From the NCBI RefSeq assembly GCF_003234965.1, contig NZ_QKVK01000003.1, positions 186,001 through 250,000 on the forward strand: 64,000 bases of DNA, written 5' to 3'. The notes under the pieces are model-generated. The model was not told where the DNA came from. It worked only from the letters and a program-made list of their open reading frames with translations, and made no database searches. Position numbers and translations under genes: made by a program. This DNA is from Aestuariivirga litoralis (GTDB lineage: Bacteria; Pseudomonadota; Alphaproteobacteria; Rhizobiales; Aestuariivirgaceae). Each line of letters begins with the position of its first letter. The stretch's first letter is position 1. Shown here piece after piece: positions 44,341-52,620 of the stretch.

Positions 44341-44845
44341 AGCTTTCCTTCACCGGCTTGCCGGTTGCCAGCGCATAGCCATAGAGGTCCACCCGGGTGA
44401 CGCTCGGCACCGAGCCGCTCTCGTCGAGGTGCAGATAGGCATGGTCAAGCCGGCTCGGCACGCCGGCCACCTTGCCCTCGATGCGCGGCACGCCGTCCAC
44501 CAGCTTCAGCAGTGCCGGCCGCCTGGGGTAGGAGACGACGCGCACCATGAAACTTCCCGGCTTGCCGGGCGCCGGCTGCCACTTCACCCCGAAGGCGAAG
44601 CTGCGCTCGAGCGAGGACAGGTCGCGCTTTTCGCCGTCGTCGTTGAAGCGCCGCCAGAACACCTCCACCGGCTGGCGCGGGTCGAGCTTGCCATCGCGCA
44701 GCCGCGCTGCATAGACGATGGTGTTGGGGTTCATCGAGCGCTGCACGTAGAACACCTGGTTGGCATCGCTGGGCACCGGATAGACCTCTTCCGCGGCGAC
44801 GGGGGCCGCCAGCAGCATCAGCAATGCTGCCGCAATCGGTCTCAT
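44330..44845 (-). CDS. DUF4833 exported protein
   Basis: A 171-residue protein with a signal peptide (MRPIAAALLMLLAAPVAAEE, cleavage after AAA/VAA near residue 18). The mature part matches the DUF4833 pattern (VFYVQRSMNPNTIVYAARL, VEVFWRRFNDDGE, FAFGVKW). Function is unknown. The ATG overlaps the stop of the CDP-alcohol phosphatidyltransferase gene (ATGA), so it is coupled to lipid synthesis. Confidence 0.75.
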   Translation of the reverse strand: MRPIAAALLMLLAAPVAAEEVYPVPSDANQVFYVQRSMNPNTIVYAARLRDGKLDPRQPVEVFWRRFNDDGEKRDLSSLERSFAFGVKWQPAPGKPGSFMVRVVSYPRRPALLKLVDGVPRIEGKVAGVPSRLDHAYLHLDESGSVPSVTRVDLYGYALATGKPVKESFTP

Positions 44846-45441
44846 GCCTGCTCCTGCAGCAGCTTCTTTGCCCGCAGGAAGCGCTGCAGGGCGGTGGCGT
44901 GGGTGAGGACGGCGAGCAGCCACAGCGCCCAGGGGATCAGGTCGAGGCTGGCCCCGAACAGGCTCTGGCAGACCAGCGCGAGGCAGATGAAGAGAATGCG
45001 CTCCTGGCGTTCGAACAGGTCGGGCCAGGCGACGTTGTCGACCTTGGTTTCCATCGCGGCGCGCGCCTTCATGTAACTGGTCAGGAAGCCGCCGGAGAGG
45101 GCGAAGAAGCCCGCTGCCCATGCATCGCTCACATAGGCCAGCGCGGCGAGCGCGATCATTTCCTGGTAGCGGTCGACGATGGCGTCGAGATAGCCGCCGA
45201 AGGCCGAACTCTCGCGCCGGATGCGCGCCACAGCGCCATCGAGCGAATCGGCCGAGAAGGCCACGGCAAGGCTCAGCGCATACCAGAAGGGTGCCCGGTG
45301 CCAGACATAGGCGAGGCTCACCACGGCGATGAGGCCGAGCCCCAGCAGCGTCACCTGGTTGGCGGTCATCACGCGCGCCAGCGGCCGCGCCGGCGCCTCC
45401 CACAGCGGGTCGATGTATTTCTTGAACAACCCGTCAATCAT
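44842..45441 (-). CDS. CDP-alcohol phosphatidyltransferase
   Basis: A 199-residue membrane enzyme that transfers a phosphatidyl or nucleotide-linked head group to an alcohol. The complete signature DxxDGxxARx8GxxxDxxxD is present, at D65, D68, G69, A72, R73, G82, D86 and D90. The later SYMKARA and FERQERI positions resemble the archaetidylinositol-phosphate / inositol-phosphate-transferring branch more than PgsA (from memory, so tentative). The ATG overlaps the FGGY kinase stop by eight bases. The longer reading to 45822 is rejected. Confidence 0.88.
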   Translation of the reverse strand: MIDGLFKKYIDPLWEAPARPLARVMTANQVTLLGLGLIAVVSLAYVWHRAPFWYALSLAVAFSADSLDGAVARIRRESSAFGGYLDAIVDRYQEMIALAALAYVSDAWAAGFFALSGGFLTSYMKARAAMETKVDNVAWPDLFERQERILFICLALVCQSLFGASLDLIPWALWLLAVLTHATALQRFLRAKKLLQEQA

Positions 45442-46972
45442 CGGCGGCTCCCTCGAAGGCGGCGCGGAACCATGGCGCATTGCGCTTGTAGGCGTCGAGG
45501 AACAGCCTGAACCGCGCCTCGAAATAGGCCTGCCGCGCCGTGTCGGGCCGGTAGACGGTCTCCGAGGAGCGGTCGAAGCTCCGGGCGGCGTCCCACACGC
45601 TCGGCCGCCAGCCCAGGCCCGCGGCGGCGATGGCGCCTGCCCCGCGCACCCCGGCATTGCGCGGGTCGCGCGCCACCGCGATGTCGACGCCGAGGCAGTC
45701 CGCCAGCACCTGGCAGAGCGTGGCGTTGAGCGCCCCGCCGCCGACGGCGCGCAGCAGATGGGCGTGCTTCGTGCCCTTCTGCCTGGCCACCGACCGCCAC
45801 GCCCAGCGGGTGTTGAGGGCAACGCCCTCGGTCACCGCCTGGCGCAGGCTGGCCCGGCCATGCTGCAGCGACAGGCCGAGGAATGCGCCACGCAGCCGGT
45901 TGTCGTCCACCGGCACGCGCTCGCCGGCGAGCCACGGCAGGAACAGCGGCGGGGCAACCCCCGGCGCCTCGTCCTCCTGCGGCTCGTTGCCGGCAAGGCG
46001 TGCCAGCCAGTCGAGGCAGGAGCCGGCGCTCTCCTGGGTGGCGATCAGCAGCGGCCGGTTGCCGAAGGGGCTGAGGATCGTGGCGTAGCCCTCGCTCGCC
46101 GACAGGCGGCGGCCGGGATAGAAACCGCTGATCCACGAGCTGGTGCCAAGCGAGATGTGAAGCTCGCCGTCCTCGACCGCGCCGCTGCCGATGGCCGCGG
46201 CGCAGACATCGCCGGCGCCGGCGAAAACCGGAAGGCCCTCTGGCAGGCCCAGTTCGGTGGCCGCCGCAGCGGTGAGACCGCCCGGCGAGGACGTGCCCTC
46301 GACGATGTCCGGCAGCAGGCTGCGCTTCAGCCCGAAGCGTCGTACCAGGCTGTCCGACCAGCCCTCGCGGCCCTGCCGCGTGTCCATCATCCAGGTGACG
46401 TTGGCAAGGTCGGCGGTGGTCACGGCAAGGCCCGTGGCGCGCAGCAGCAGCCAGTCCTTCACGTCGAGCAGCTTCCACGCTTCGGCATAGGTTTCCGGCT
46501 CATGCCGCTTCAGCCACAGCATCTTGGCGGGCGGGTCCATGCCGTTGAGCGAGGGCGCGCCATTGGTGAGCCGGATCGAGTTCATGAGCTTGAACAGCCC
46601 GTAGCCGAACAGCGTGGGGAAACCTCCCATCACCTCGCGCGCCAGGCTGGCGGCGCGCTTGTCGAGCCAGATCATGCAGGGGCGCAGCGGCCTTCCATCG
46701 CGGTCAACCGCCACCACGCCGCACATCTGCGAGGCGAAGACCATGCCGGCGGCGCGCTCGCGCAGGCCGGGGCAGCTGTTGGAGAGCTTGACCAGCGCCA
46801 GCCTGAGCGCCAGCCACCAGTCGAGCGGGTCCTGCTCGGCGCAGCCGGGGCCCGGATAGGTGACGGGATAGGGGTGGTCGGCGGCGTGGAGGACGTCGAG
46901 ATCGGGTCCGATCAGCCCCACCTTCAGGCTGCTCGTGCCGACGTCCACCGCAATGATGAGATCTTGTTTCAC
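45434..46972 (-). CDS. FGGY-family carbohydrate kinase
   Basis: A 512-residue two-domain sugar or polyol kinase, xylulokinase-like. The N-terminal phosphate motif is VDVGTSSLKVGL, the FGGY-type substrate region is QMCGVVAVDRDGRP, the catalytic aspartate lies in FAGAGDVCAAAIGSG, and the adenosine site is VGGGALNATLCQVLADCLG. It uses ATP on a pentulose or polyol. It is coupled directly to a CDP-alcohol phosphatidyltransferase, which suggests the phosphorylated product may become a lipid head group (inference). Confidence 0.88.
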   Translation of the reverse strand: MKQDLIIAVDVGTSSLKVGLIGPDLDVLHAADHPYPVTYPGPGCAEQDPLDWWLALRLALVKLSNSCPGLRERAAGMVFASQMCGVVAVDRDGRPLRPCMIWLDKRAASLAREVMGGFPTLFGYGLFKLMNSIRLTNGAPSLNGMDPPAKMLWLKRHEPETYAEAWKLLDVKDWLLLRATGLAVTTADLANVTWMMDTRQGREGWSDSLVRRFGLKRSLLPDIVEGTSSPGGLTAAAATELGLPEGLPVFAGAGDVCAAAIGSGAVEDGELHISLGTSSWISGFYPGRRLSASEGYATILSPFGNRPLLIATQESAGSCLDWLARLAGNEPQEDEAPGVAPPLFLPWLAGERVPVDDNRLRGAFLGLSLQHGRASLRQAVTEGVALNTRWAWRSVARQKGTKHAHLLRAVGGGALNATLCQVLADCLGVDIAVARDPRNAGVRGAGAIAAAGLGWRPSVWDAARSFDRSSETVYRPDTARQAYFEARFRLFLDAYKRNAPWFRAAFEGAADD

Positions 46973-47017
46973 AATGCGCCGGAAACGAATTGGGGCTAGA
47001 CAGCCGTTATCGGGATT

Positions 47018-48016
47018 ATGCCGGGAAGGTCAATTCATTTGTTCCAAGCACAGCAGCCGGAGGGTGCCGCCGCCATCGACGCGGTGATCACCTGGGTGGA
47101 CGACACCACGCCGGGCTACCGCGAGATGCTGAAGGCCCATGCGCGCGCGGTGCCGGACCTCGATCCCTCGCGCACCCGCGACAATCTGGAGATCCTGCGC
47201 TATGGGCTCCGCGCGCTGGAGCGCCATGCCCCCTGGGTGAACCGGGTCTTCCTCTTCACCTGCCGCCCGCAGGTGCCCTCCTGGCTCGACACCGCGCATC
47301 CGCGCCTCACCGTCATCCACCATGACGAGGTGATCCCCGCGGCGCTGCTCCCCACCTTCAACTCCTTCGCCATCATCAGCCACCTGCACCTGATCCCCGG
47401 CCTGTCGGAAACCTTCCTCTACCTCGAGGACGACATGCTGTTCCTGAAGGACGTGACCCCCGCCGACTTCCGCGCCGCCGACGGCCGGCCACTGGTGTTC
47501 GAGAAGCCCGCCGCCACGCCGCGTCATGACACGATCCGCAACCCCGCCTCCGAAAGCCCGTGGAACATGGCACTGGCCGAATCGAACCGCCTGCTCGACC
47601 GGGACTTCGGCGCGGCGTGGCGCGGCCACGTCAACCACGTGCCACTGCTCATTTCCCGCAGCGAGTGGCTGGCCATGACCGAGCGCTATCCGGAGGCCTT
47701 TGCCGCCACCCGCACCGCGCGCTTCCGCGCGCCGGGCAACGTGGCGCCGGAATATCTCTATCCGCAGCTCATGCTGGCCGAAGGCAGGGCGGTGCGCGCC
47801 AGCCCGGCGGAGCTTCATGCCTCGAGCGGTTATGTGCCGCTCGAGGACATCTGGCCAGCCACCGCCTATGCCCTGCTCCGCGCCGAACTGCAGAACCCGA
47901 AATGGGTGACCCTCAACGACAATTTCGGCAAGCACCCGAGCCGCGTCACCGAATGGATGGCGCGCCGGTGGCTCGGGCGGGCGGCACCTCAGCGCTCCGC
48001 CTTCGAACGGGCGTGA
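47018..48016 (+). CDS. Stealth-family sugar-phosphotransferase
   Basis: A 332-residue protein with Stealth conserved regions: CR1 IDAVITWVDD (about 20-29), CR2 spanning RDNLEILRYGLRALERHAPWV, PTFNSFAIISHLHLIPGLSE and FLYLEDDML (about 63-150), and a later HVNHVPLL/YPEAF region. Stealth enzymes transfer hexose-1-phosphate or similar units to capsule or surface polymers. It is divergent from the FGGY kinase with 45 bases between, and its 3' end overlaps the convergent GT4 gene by 28 bases. Confidence 0.87.
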   Translation: MPGRSIHLFQAQQPEGAAAIDAVITWVDDTTPGYREMLKAHARAVPDLDPSRTRDNLEILRYGLRALERHAPWVNRVFLFTCRPQVPSWLDTAHPRLTVIHHDEVIPAALLPTFNSFAIISHLHLIPGLSETFLYLEDDMLFLKDVTPADFRAADGRPLVFEKPAATPRHDTIRNPASESPWNMALAESNRLLDRDFGAAWRGHVNHVPLLISRSEWLAMTERYPEAFAATRTARFRAPGNVAPEYLYPQLMLAEGRAVRASPAELHASSGYVPLEDIWPATAYALLRAELQNPKWVTLNDNFGKHPSRVTEWMARRWLGRAAPQRSAFERA

Positions 48017-49146
48017 CGCGCCATGGCGCACCGGTAGAAGGCCTCGAAATCGCCGATCCGCTGCGCCACGTCATACTGGCGGGCATGGGCCCGGCCCCAG
48101 TCGGCCAGCGCCTGCCGTTCTGGCCCGCCGTCCAGCAGCGCGGCAATGCGTGCGCCCAGCGCGGCACCATCGCCGGGCGGAACCAGCAGGCCGGCGCCGC
48201 GGCCCGTCAGCACCGTGCGGTAGCCCGCATTGCCCGCGGCGATCACCGGCGTGCCGCTGGCCAGTGCCTCTGCCAGCACGATGCCGAAGCTCTCGCCATA
48301 AAGCGCGGGTGAAACGGCCAGCGTCGCCTGCGACAGCAGATGGCACTGCTCCGCCTCCGAAGGCGTCATCACGAATTCGATTGAATCACGGCCCAGCCTG
48401 CGCTGCGCCGCCAGAACCGCATCGCGCAGATCGCCGTCGCCTGCCACCACGAAGCGCGGCTTGGCAGCGCCACCCGGCCGCGCCACCGCGCCGGAGGCCA
48501 GCCGGTCGGCCGCATCCAGCAGAACCTGCACGCCCTTGCGCGGCTCCAGCCGGCCGATGAACAGGACATCGGGCCGCTGCCGCGCTGGTGCCTTGTGGAG
48601 CATGAGAAACGGCGACAGGTCGGTGACCGGCGGCAGGACCACCGGCTGCACGCCGGACGTGCCGGGCCGCAGATGCGCCAGGGGCGCCTCCGACACGGCA
48701 ATTGCGCCGTCGAGCCGCGCCAGAAGATAGCGGCTCAGCAGCTTGAACAGGTTGCGCAGCGCCGCTCCCGTGACGCCGGGCGGCGGCGTGTCGTGAAAGG
48801 TGGCCACGCGCGTCCCGCCGAGGCGCCGGAACAGCTGCCACGGCATCAGCGGATCCCACGGCGTGTGGAAATGCACCACGTCCGGCTGCCAGCGGCCGAG
48901 CTCCGCCAGCACATTGCGCAGTTCGCCCTCGGCGGCCCATGTCAGTTCAAAGCGCGTGCCCGCAAAGGCCACGCTGCGCATCCCCCCCAGCCGCCACATC
49001 CCCGCATCGGTGGGCCTTGCAGCGCCAGGGGCAATGATCAGCGTGTCATGGCCGCGCGCTGCCAGCGCGGCAGCCAGCGCATGCATGTGCCGCTGCACCC
49101 CGCCATGCCGGTCCGGGTCATAGGGGCAAACCTGAACGATCCTCAT
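47989..49146 (-). CDS. GT4 glycosyltransferase, PimA-like
   Basis: A 385-residue GT-B retaining glycosyltransferase. The N-terminus VCPYDPDRHGGVQRHMHALA and IIAPG closely resembles mycobacterial PimA, the enzyme that mannosylates phosphatidylinositol, though PimA's own pattern is FDVPGGVQSH. The EX7E motif is ESFGIVLAE, and the donor loop is FIGRLEPRKGVQVLLDA. A substrate of phosphatidylinositol type is suggested by similarity and by inositol-phosphate synthase 6 kb away, but not proven. Confidence 0.82.
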   Translation of the reverse strand: MRIVQVCPYDPDRHGGVQRHMHALAAALAARGHDTLIIAPGAARPTDAGMWRLGGMRSVAFAGTRFELTWAAEGELRNVLAELGRWQPDVVHFHTPWDPLMPWQLFRRLGGTRVATFHDTPPPGVTGAALRNLFKLLSRYLLARLDGAIAVSEAPLAHLRPGTSGVQPVVLPPVTDLSPFLMLHKAPARQRPDVLFIGRLEPRKGVQVLLDAADRLASGAVARPGGAAKPRFVVAGDGDLRDAVLAAQRRLGRDSIEFVMTPSEAEQCHLLSQATLAVSPALYGESFGIVLAEALASGTPVIAAGNAGYRTVLTGRGAGLLVPPGDGAALGARIAALLDGGPERQALADWGRAHARQYDVAQRIGDFEAFYRCAMARHARSKAER

Positions 49147-49161
49147 GCCGGGATCGCCGGA

Positions 49162-49911
49162 CTAGACCTTGTATTCATAGACCTTGCCTGGCTCGCGCTC
49201 GCAATCGGGCGGGAAGCTCCGGCGCTTGTCGGCATAATATTGCTCACGCCAGTCACCATCCGCGGCGCGGTTGTAGGTGATGTAGAGCACGCGCCGCGGT
49301 TTGCCGGTCACATTGGGCGCGGACCGGTGCGGCGCATAGGAGTCGAAGAAGATCGCATCGCCCGGCGCGGTGGGCACCGCCACGAAGTCCATGCCCTGCA
49401 TCTGCTCGGCATTGAGCGGTGCCCACAGGTCACCGATCAGGCCGCGGTCATGATGGCCCGACACCATCTCGAGGCAGCCGTTCTCAATCGTGCAGGGATC
49501 AACGCTCACCATGGCGGTGAGGTGGAATGCGGAATATTTTCCCCAGTCCGCCTGGGCATCCTGGTGCGGCTCGAAGCCAGCGCCCCCTGGAAGCTTGAAG
49601 TTGATCTTCTCCTTGAACAGCACGGCCTCGCCGCCGAGCAGCTGCGTGCTGATGCCGCGCAGGTCGCCGTCACACAGCCCCTGGAAACCCTCATGATAGG
49701 GATAGACGTTTTCGATCCGCTGCAGCAGCCGTGCCCCGTCGCTGCGCGAGCGTTCGAAATACTTCATGGCCTTCCCGGGGGTTTCTGGCCAGCCTTCCAC
49801 GTCATCGGTCCAGCGGATGAGGTCGGCAAGCTGACGGCCCGCAAAGAGGCTGCGGATCACGAGATATCCGGTGGCGCGAAACTGTGCGATATCCTGCGGA
49901 CTTAGTTGCAT
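49162..49911 (-). CDS. Phytanoyl-CoA dioxygenase (PhyH)-family Fe(II)/2OG oxygenase
   Basis: A 249-residue non-heme iron oxygenase. The metal ligands are HxD in EPHQDAQADWG (about 117-127) and a distal histidine in SYAPHRSAPN, with the 2-oxoglutarate arginine in KPRRVLYITYN. These define the PhyH fold. The substrate is unknown; family members hydroxylate lipids, amino acids and natural products. It is next to the GT4 gene on the same strand (15 bases). The ATG at 49911 lacks a strong ribosome site. The reading extended to 50583 is rejected. Confidence 0.88.
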   Translation of the reverse strand: MQLSPQDIAQFRATGYLVIRSLFAGRQLADLIRWTDDVEGWPETPGKAMKYFERSRSDGARLLQRIENVYPYHEGFQGLCDGDLRGISTQLLGGEAVLFKEKINFKLPGGAGFEPHQDAQADWGKYSAFHLTAMVSVDPCTIENGCLEMVSGHHDRGLIGDLWAPLNAEQMQGMDFVAVPTAPGDAIFFDSYAPHRSAPNVTGKPRRVLYITYNRAADGDWREQYYADKRRSFPPDCEREPGKVYEYKV

Positions 49912-50019
49912 GAAATGCGGCAAACTTGACAACGCAAACGAGGATGCTACAGCCCCCATAGGTTGTCGAGAAATTTCTTTGTGCCAATCGCGCAGCGCGC
50001 GCCAGCAACGGAACCTCAC

Positions 50020-50757
50020 GTGGGCATTGAACAGGCACTGATTTTGGCGGCAGGGCGCGGCGTGCGCATGGGGCCGCGCGGGCAAAGCATTCCCAAGGGC
50101 TTCATCGAGGTGGGGGGCAGGACACTCGTGTCGCGTTCGCTGTCGCTGCTGGCGGCAGCCGGCATTCGCGACGTCACCATCGTCACCGGCCACCTGGCGG
50201 AAAACTATGCCGGGCTTGCACCCGTGCCTGGCCTCGCCGTCGCCACCCTGCATAATCCGCTTTTCGCGGAGAAGGGCAGTTTCGAGAGCCTGCGTGTCGG
50301 CCTTGGCGCCATGGGCGGTCCATTCCTGCTGCTTGAGTCGGACATCATCTACGAACCACGCGCCCTGGCCACCGTCCTCGAATCCGGTCACGACAGCGTC
50401 ATCCTGACATCGGGCCCGACCGGCGCGGGCGACGAGGTCTATGTCTGGGCCGACGATCACCACGGCGTGGCGCGGTTCCGCGGCATGTCCAAGCAGCGCA
50501 CGACCCACCCCGATGCGCCCTTCGGCGAACTCGTCGGCATCTCGAAGATTTCCGCAGCGCTGGCGCACTCGCTCTCGATCCATGCCGATGAAGCGAAGCC
50601 CGACAGCGACTATGAAAGTGCCGTGGTCAGGGCGGCGGGCGACACCCGCATCGCCTGCCTGCGCGTCGATGACCTGCTATGGGGCGAGATCGACGACGAG
50701 GCCATGCTGGCTCGCGTCGAGGCACATCTGTGGCCCCGCCTCGTTGCCCTTGGCTGA
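50020..50757 (+). CDS. LicC-like nucleotidyltransferase
   Basis: A 245-residue NTP-transferase. ALILAAGRGVRMGPRGQSIPKGFIEVGG is the nucleotide-binding signature, LLLESDIIYEP gives the metal aspartate, and the tail DDLLWGEIDDEAML resembles phosphocholine/aminoethylphosphonate cytidylyltransferases (LicC, PntC). It activates a phosphorylated small head group as its CDP derivative (inferred from family). Start GTG at 50020 is preferred; in-frame GTG 49981 and TTG 49963 are alternatives. It is divergent from the PhyH gene. Confidence 0.8.
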   Translation: MGIEQALILAAGRGVRMGPRGQSIPKGFIEVGGRTLVSRSLSLLAAAGIRDVTIVTGHLAENYAGLAPVPGLAVATLHNPLFAEKGSFESLRVGLGAMGGPFLLLESDIIYEPRALATVLESGHDSVILTSGPTGAGDEVYVWADDHHGVARFRGMSKQRTTHPDAPFGELVGISKISAALAHSLSIHADEAKPDSDYESAVVRAAGDTRIACLRVDDLLWGEIDDEAMLARVEAHLWPRLVALG

Positions 50758-50784
50758 CATCAAACACCGATCCTGAATCGTCGT

Positions 50785-50801
50785 CTCCTGCCCGGCGGGA
50801 G
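50785..50801. repeat. Short palindrome between convergent genes
   Basis: CTCCTGCC/GGCGGGAG-type hairpin with one G-T pair, between the convergent nucleotidyltransferase and ABC-transporter genes. Its CTCC...GGGAG composition echoes the palindromic spacer at 2291-2420. It could act as a shared transcription end. Confidence 0.4.
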
Positions 50802-50827
50802 AGGAAGAGGCCCCGGCGCGTCCGCCG

Positions 50828-52507
50828 CTAGGACGCCGCTGCTTCGACGGAGGGCGTGCGTGGCAGCTCCGTCATCTGGCCGTTCTCGAAGGAGAACACC
50901 CGGTCGCAGCAGTCGAGCCAGGCGAGATCGTGGGTGGACACCACCAGCGTCTTGCCGCGCGCCTTCAGCGCGGGCAGCATCTTGCGGAAGAAATAGGTCC
51001 GACGGTCCGGGTCCTGGTCGGCGACGAACTCGTCGAGCACCAGCACGTTGCGGTCCTCGATCAAGGCCACCGCGAGGGCCAGCCGGCGCCGCTGCCCGGC
51101 AGAGAGATCGATGCGGGTGAAGGCATCGTTCTGGATGTCGGTGGCGCCATAGAGATGCACTGCTTTCAGCACCGCTTCGGCCTTTTCCCGCGCAATGCCC
51201 TCGATTCCGTAGAGCTGGCGGAACACGTGGAACTGCGTGAAGATGGCCGAGAACTGTGCGCGATAGAAGTCCATGTCCTCCGGCGCCAGCTCCTTGCCGT
51301 CGAGCGCGATGCTGCCGGCCGTGGGTTCGAGCAGCCCGGTGAGCACGTTCATGAACGTCGTCTTGCCGGATCCGTTGCTGCCGACGAGGAACACCACCTC
51401 GCCGCGCTTCAGCTCGAAGTTGATCGGCCCCAGCGTGAAGCTGCTGGCCTCGCGCGAATCATAGCGCGCCTCGACGCCCTTGAGCGTGATCCGGCTGAAG
51501 GCCGGCGCTTTCTCGACCGCAGGATATTGCGACGGCTTGTCGATTGCCCTTTCGACGTCTTCCAGTTCGCGTGACAGGTCATCGATGCGCAGGAAGGAGA
51601 CAAGGGTTCCGATCACCGATGGATAGCTGGTGACGATCTGCTCGAAGGGCGTGAGCGAGAACAGCACCAGCGTCAGCAGCTGGAAGGTGACGACCGAATC
51701 GGTGCGCACCAGATAGGGCACGAGGAACACGATGCCGGCGAGCAGCAGGAACTTCAGTCCATGCACCGCCGACTCGCCGGTTTCGTAGATGCGGTTCACC
51801 TTGATCAGCAGCTGGCGCAGCCGCTCCAGCACGCGTGACAGGTCGCCGCTGAAGCTCTTCCGCCGCCCCTGATGCAGGCGCAGTTCGCGGAAGCCGCGCA
51901 GCATTTCGGACACGCGCTCGAAATAGGCGACTTCCAGGGCGCGGGCGTCGTCGTTGAGCTTCGCCATGGTCTTCTGCTGCAAGTGGTAGGACAGCGCTCC
52001 GCCCACCATCACCAGCACGGCGAAGAAGCCGGCGATCGCCGAGTAGTAGAAAACCTGCGGAATGGCGATCGACAGGAAGATCACCGCTGGCATCAGGTTC
52101 AGGAACGTGCTGGTGAAGCCCGCCACGCCGCTCACGTCGGTGGTGAGGATGTGGTAGATCGCCCCGTGTTCGCGCCGGTCGATGAAGCTGGGCTGCACGT
52201 TGAGCAGGCCGCCGATCAGCTTGAGCCGAACATTGTTGACGACCTGGGTGGTCACCACGGTGACCAGCACCTGATACAGGAAGGTTGAGGCGATGACCGT
52301 GATGAAGGTCACCGTAAACATCGGCAGCCAGTAGGAGATGGTCTGGTCCACCGGAGCGGCCGCGGCCTTGTTGACGACCATCATCACCCAGTCGCGTGAC
52401 AGGCCGGCGATCAGCGCAAGAGCCATCACGAGATACTTCAGGCGCTGTGGCGCATGTGCCCACAGGAACTTCAGCATGGGTATGAAATGCTTGAAACTGC
52501 TGTTCAC
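50828..52507 (-). CDS. Cyclic-peptide-exporter-type ABC transporter (SyrD/PvdE family)
   Basis: A 559-residue half-transporter with six N-terminal helices (about 25-300) and a C-terminal ATPase. Walker A is GSNGSGKTT (about 374-382), the signature is LSAGQRRRL, and Walker B is VLVLDEFVADQDP. The H-loop is STHD. DEFVADQDPDRRTYFFRKMLP is characteristic of the SyrD/PvdE cyclic peptide and siderophore export family. No peptide synthetase is nearby, so its cargo may be a lipid or glycolipid (inference). It is divergent from the GINT1-like gene. Confidence 0.9.
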   Translation of the reverse strand: MNSSFKHFIPMLKFLWAHAPQRLKYLVMALALIAGLSRDWVMMVVNKAAAAPVDQTISYWLPMFTVTFITVIASTFLYQVLVTVVTTQVVNNVRLKLIGGLLNVQPSFIDRREHGAIYHILTTDVSGVAGFTSTFLNLMPAVIFLSIAIPQVFYYSAIAGFFAVLVMVGGALSYHLQQKTMAKLNDDARALEVAYFERVSEMLRGFRELRLHQGRRKSFSGDLSRVLERLRQLLIKVNRIYETGESAVHGLKFLLLAGIVFLVPYLVRTDSVVTFQLLTLVLFSLTPFEQIVTSYPSVIGTLVSFLRIDDLSRELEDVERAIDKPSQYPAVEKAPAFSRITLKGVEARYDSREASSFTLGPINFELKRGEVVFLVGSNGSGKTTFMNVLTGLLEPTAGSIALDGKELAPEDMDFYRAQFSAIFTQFHVFRQLYGIEGIAREKAEAVLKAVHLYGATDIQNDAFTRIDLSAGQRRRLALAVALIEDRNVLVLDEFVADQDPDRRTYFFRKMLPALKARGKTLVVSTHDLAWLDCCDRVFSFENGQMTELPRTPSVEAAAS

Positions 52508-52620
52508 GGACGTGACTTGGCTCTGCTCTGCTCATCGCGGCCGGCAAGGCGGGGGGCCGCCTTGCCGTAGGCCGCGCCACTTGATAGACACACTCGGGGA
52601 TTGTCACAATAGGAAGTATT

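Noticed and set aside
52581-52610. Possible sigma-70 promoter TTGATA/CACAAT before the GINT1-like gene
   Set aside because: The predicted start would leave the ribosome site untranscribed, and the match is weak, so it is not listed as a feature.
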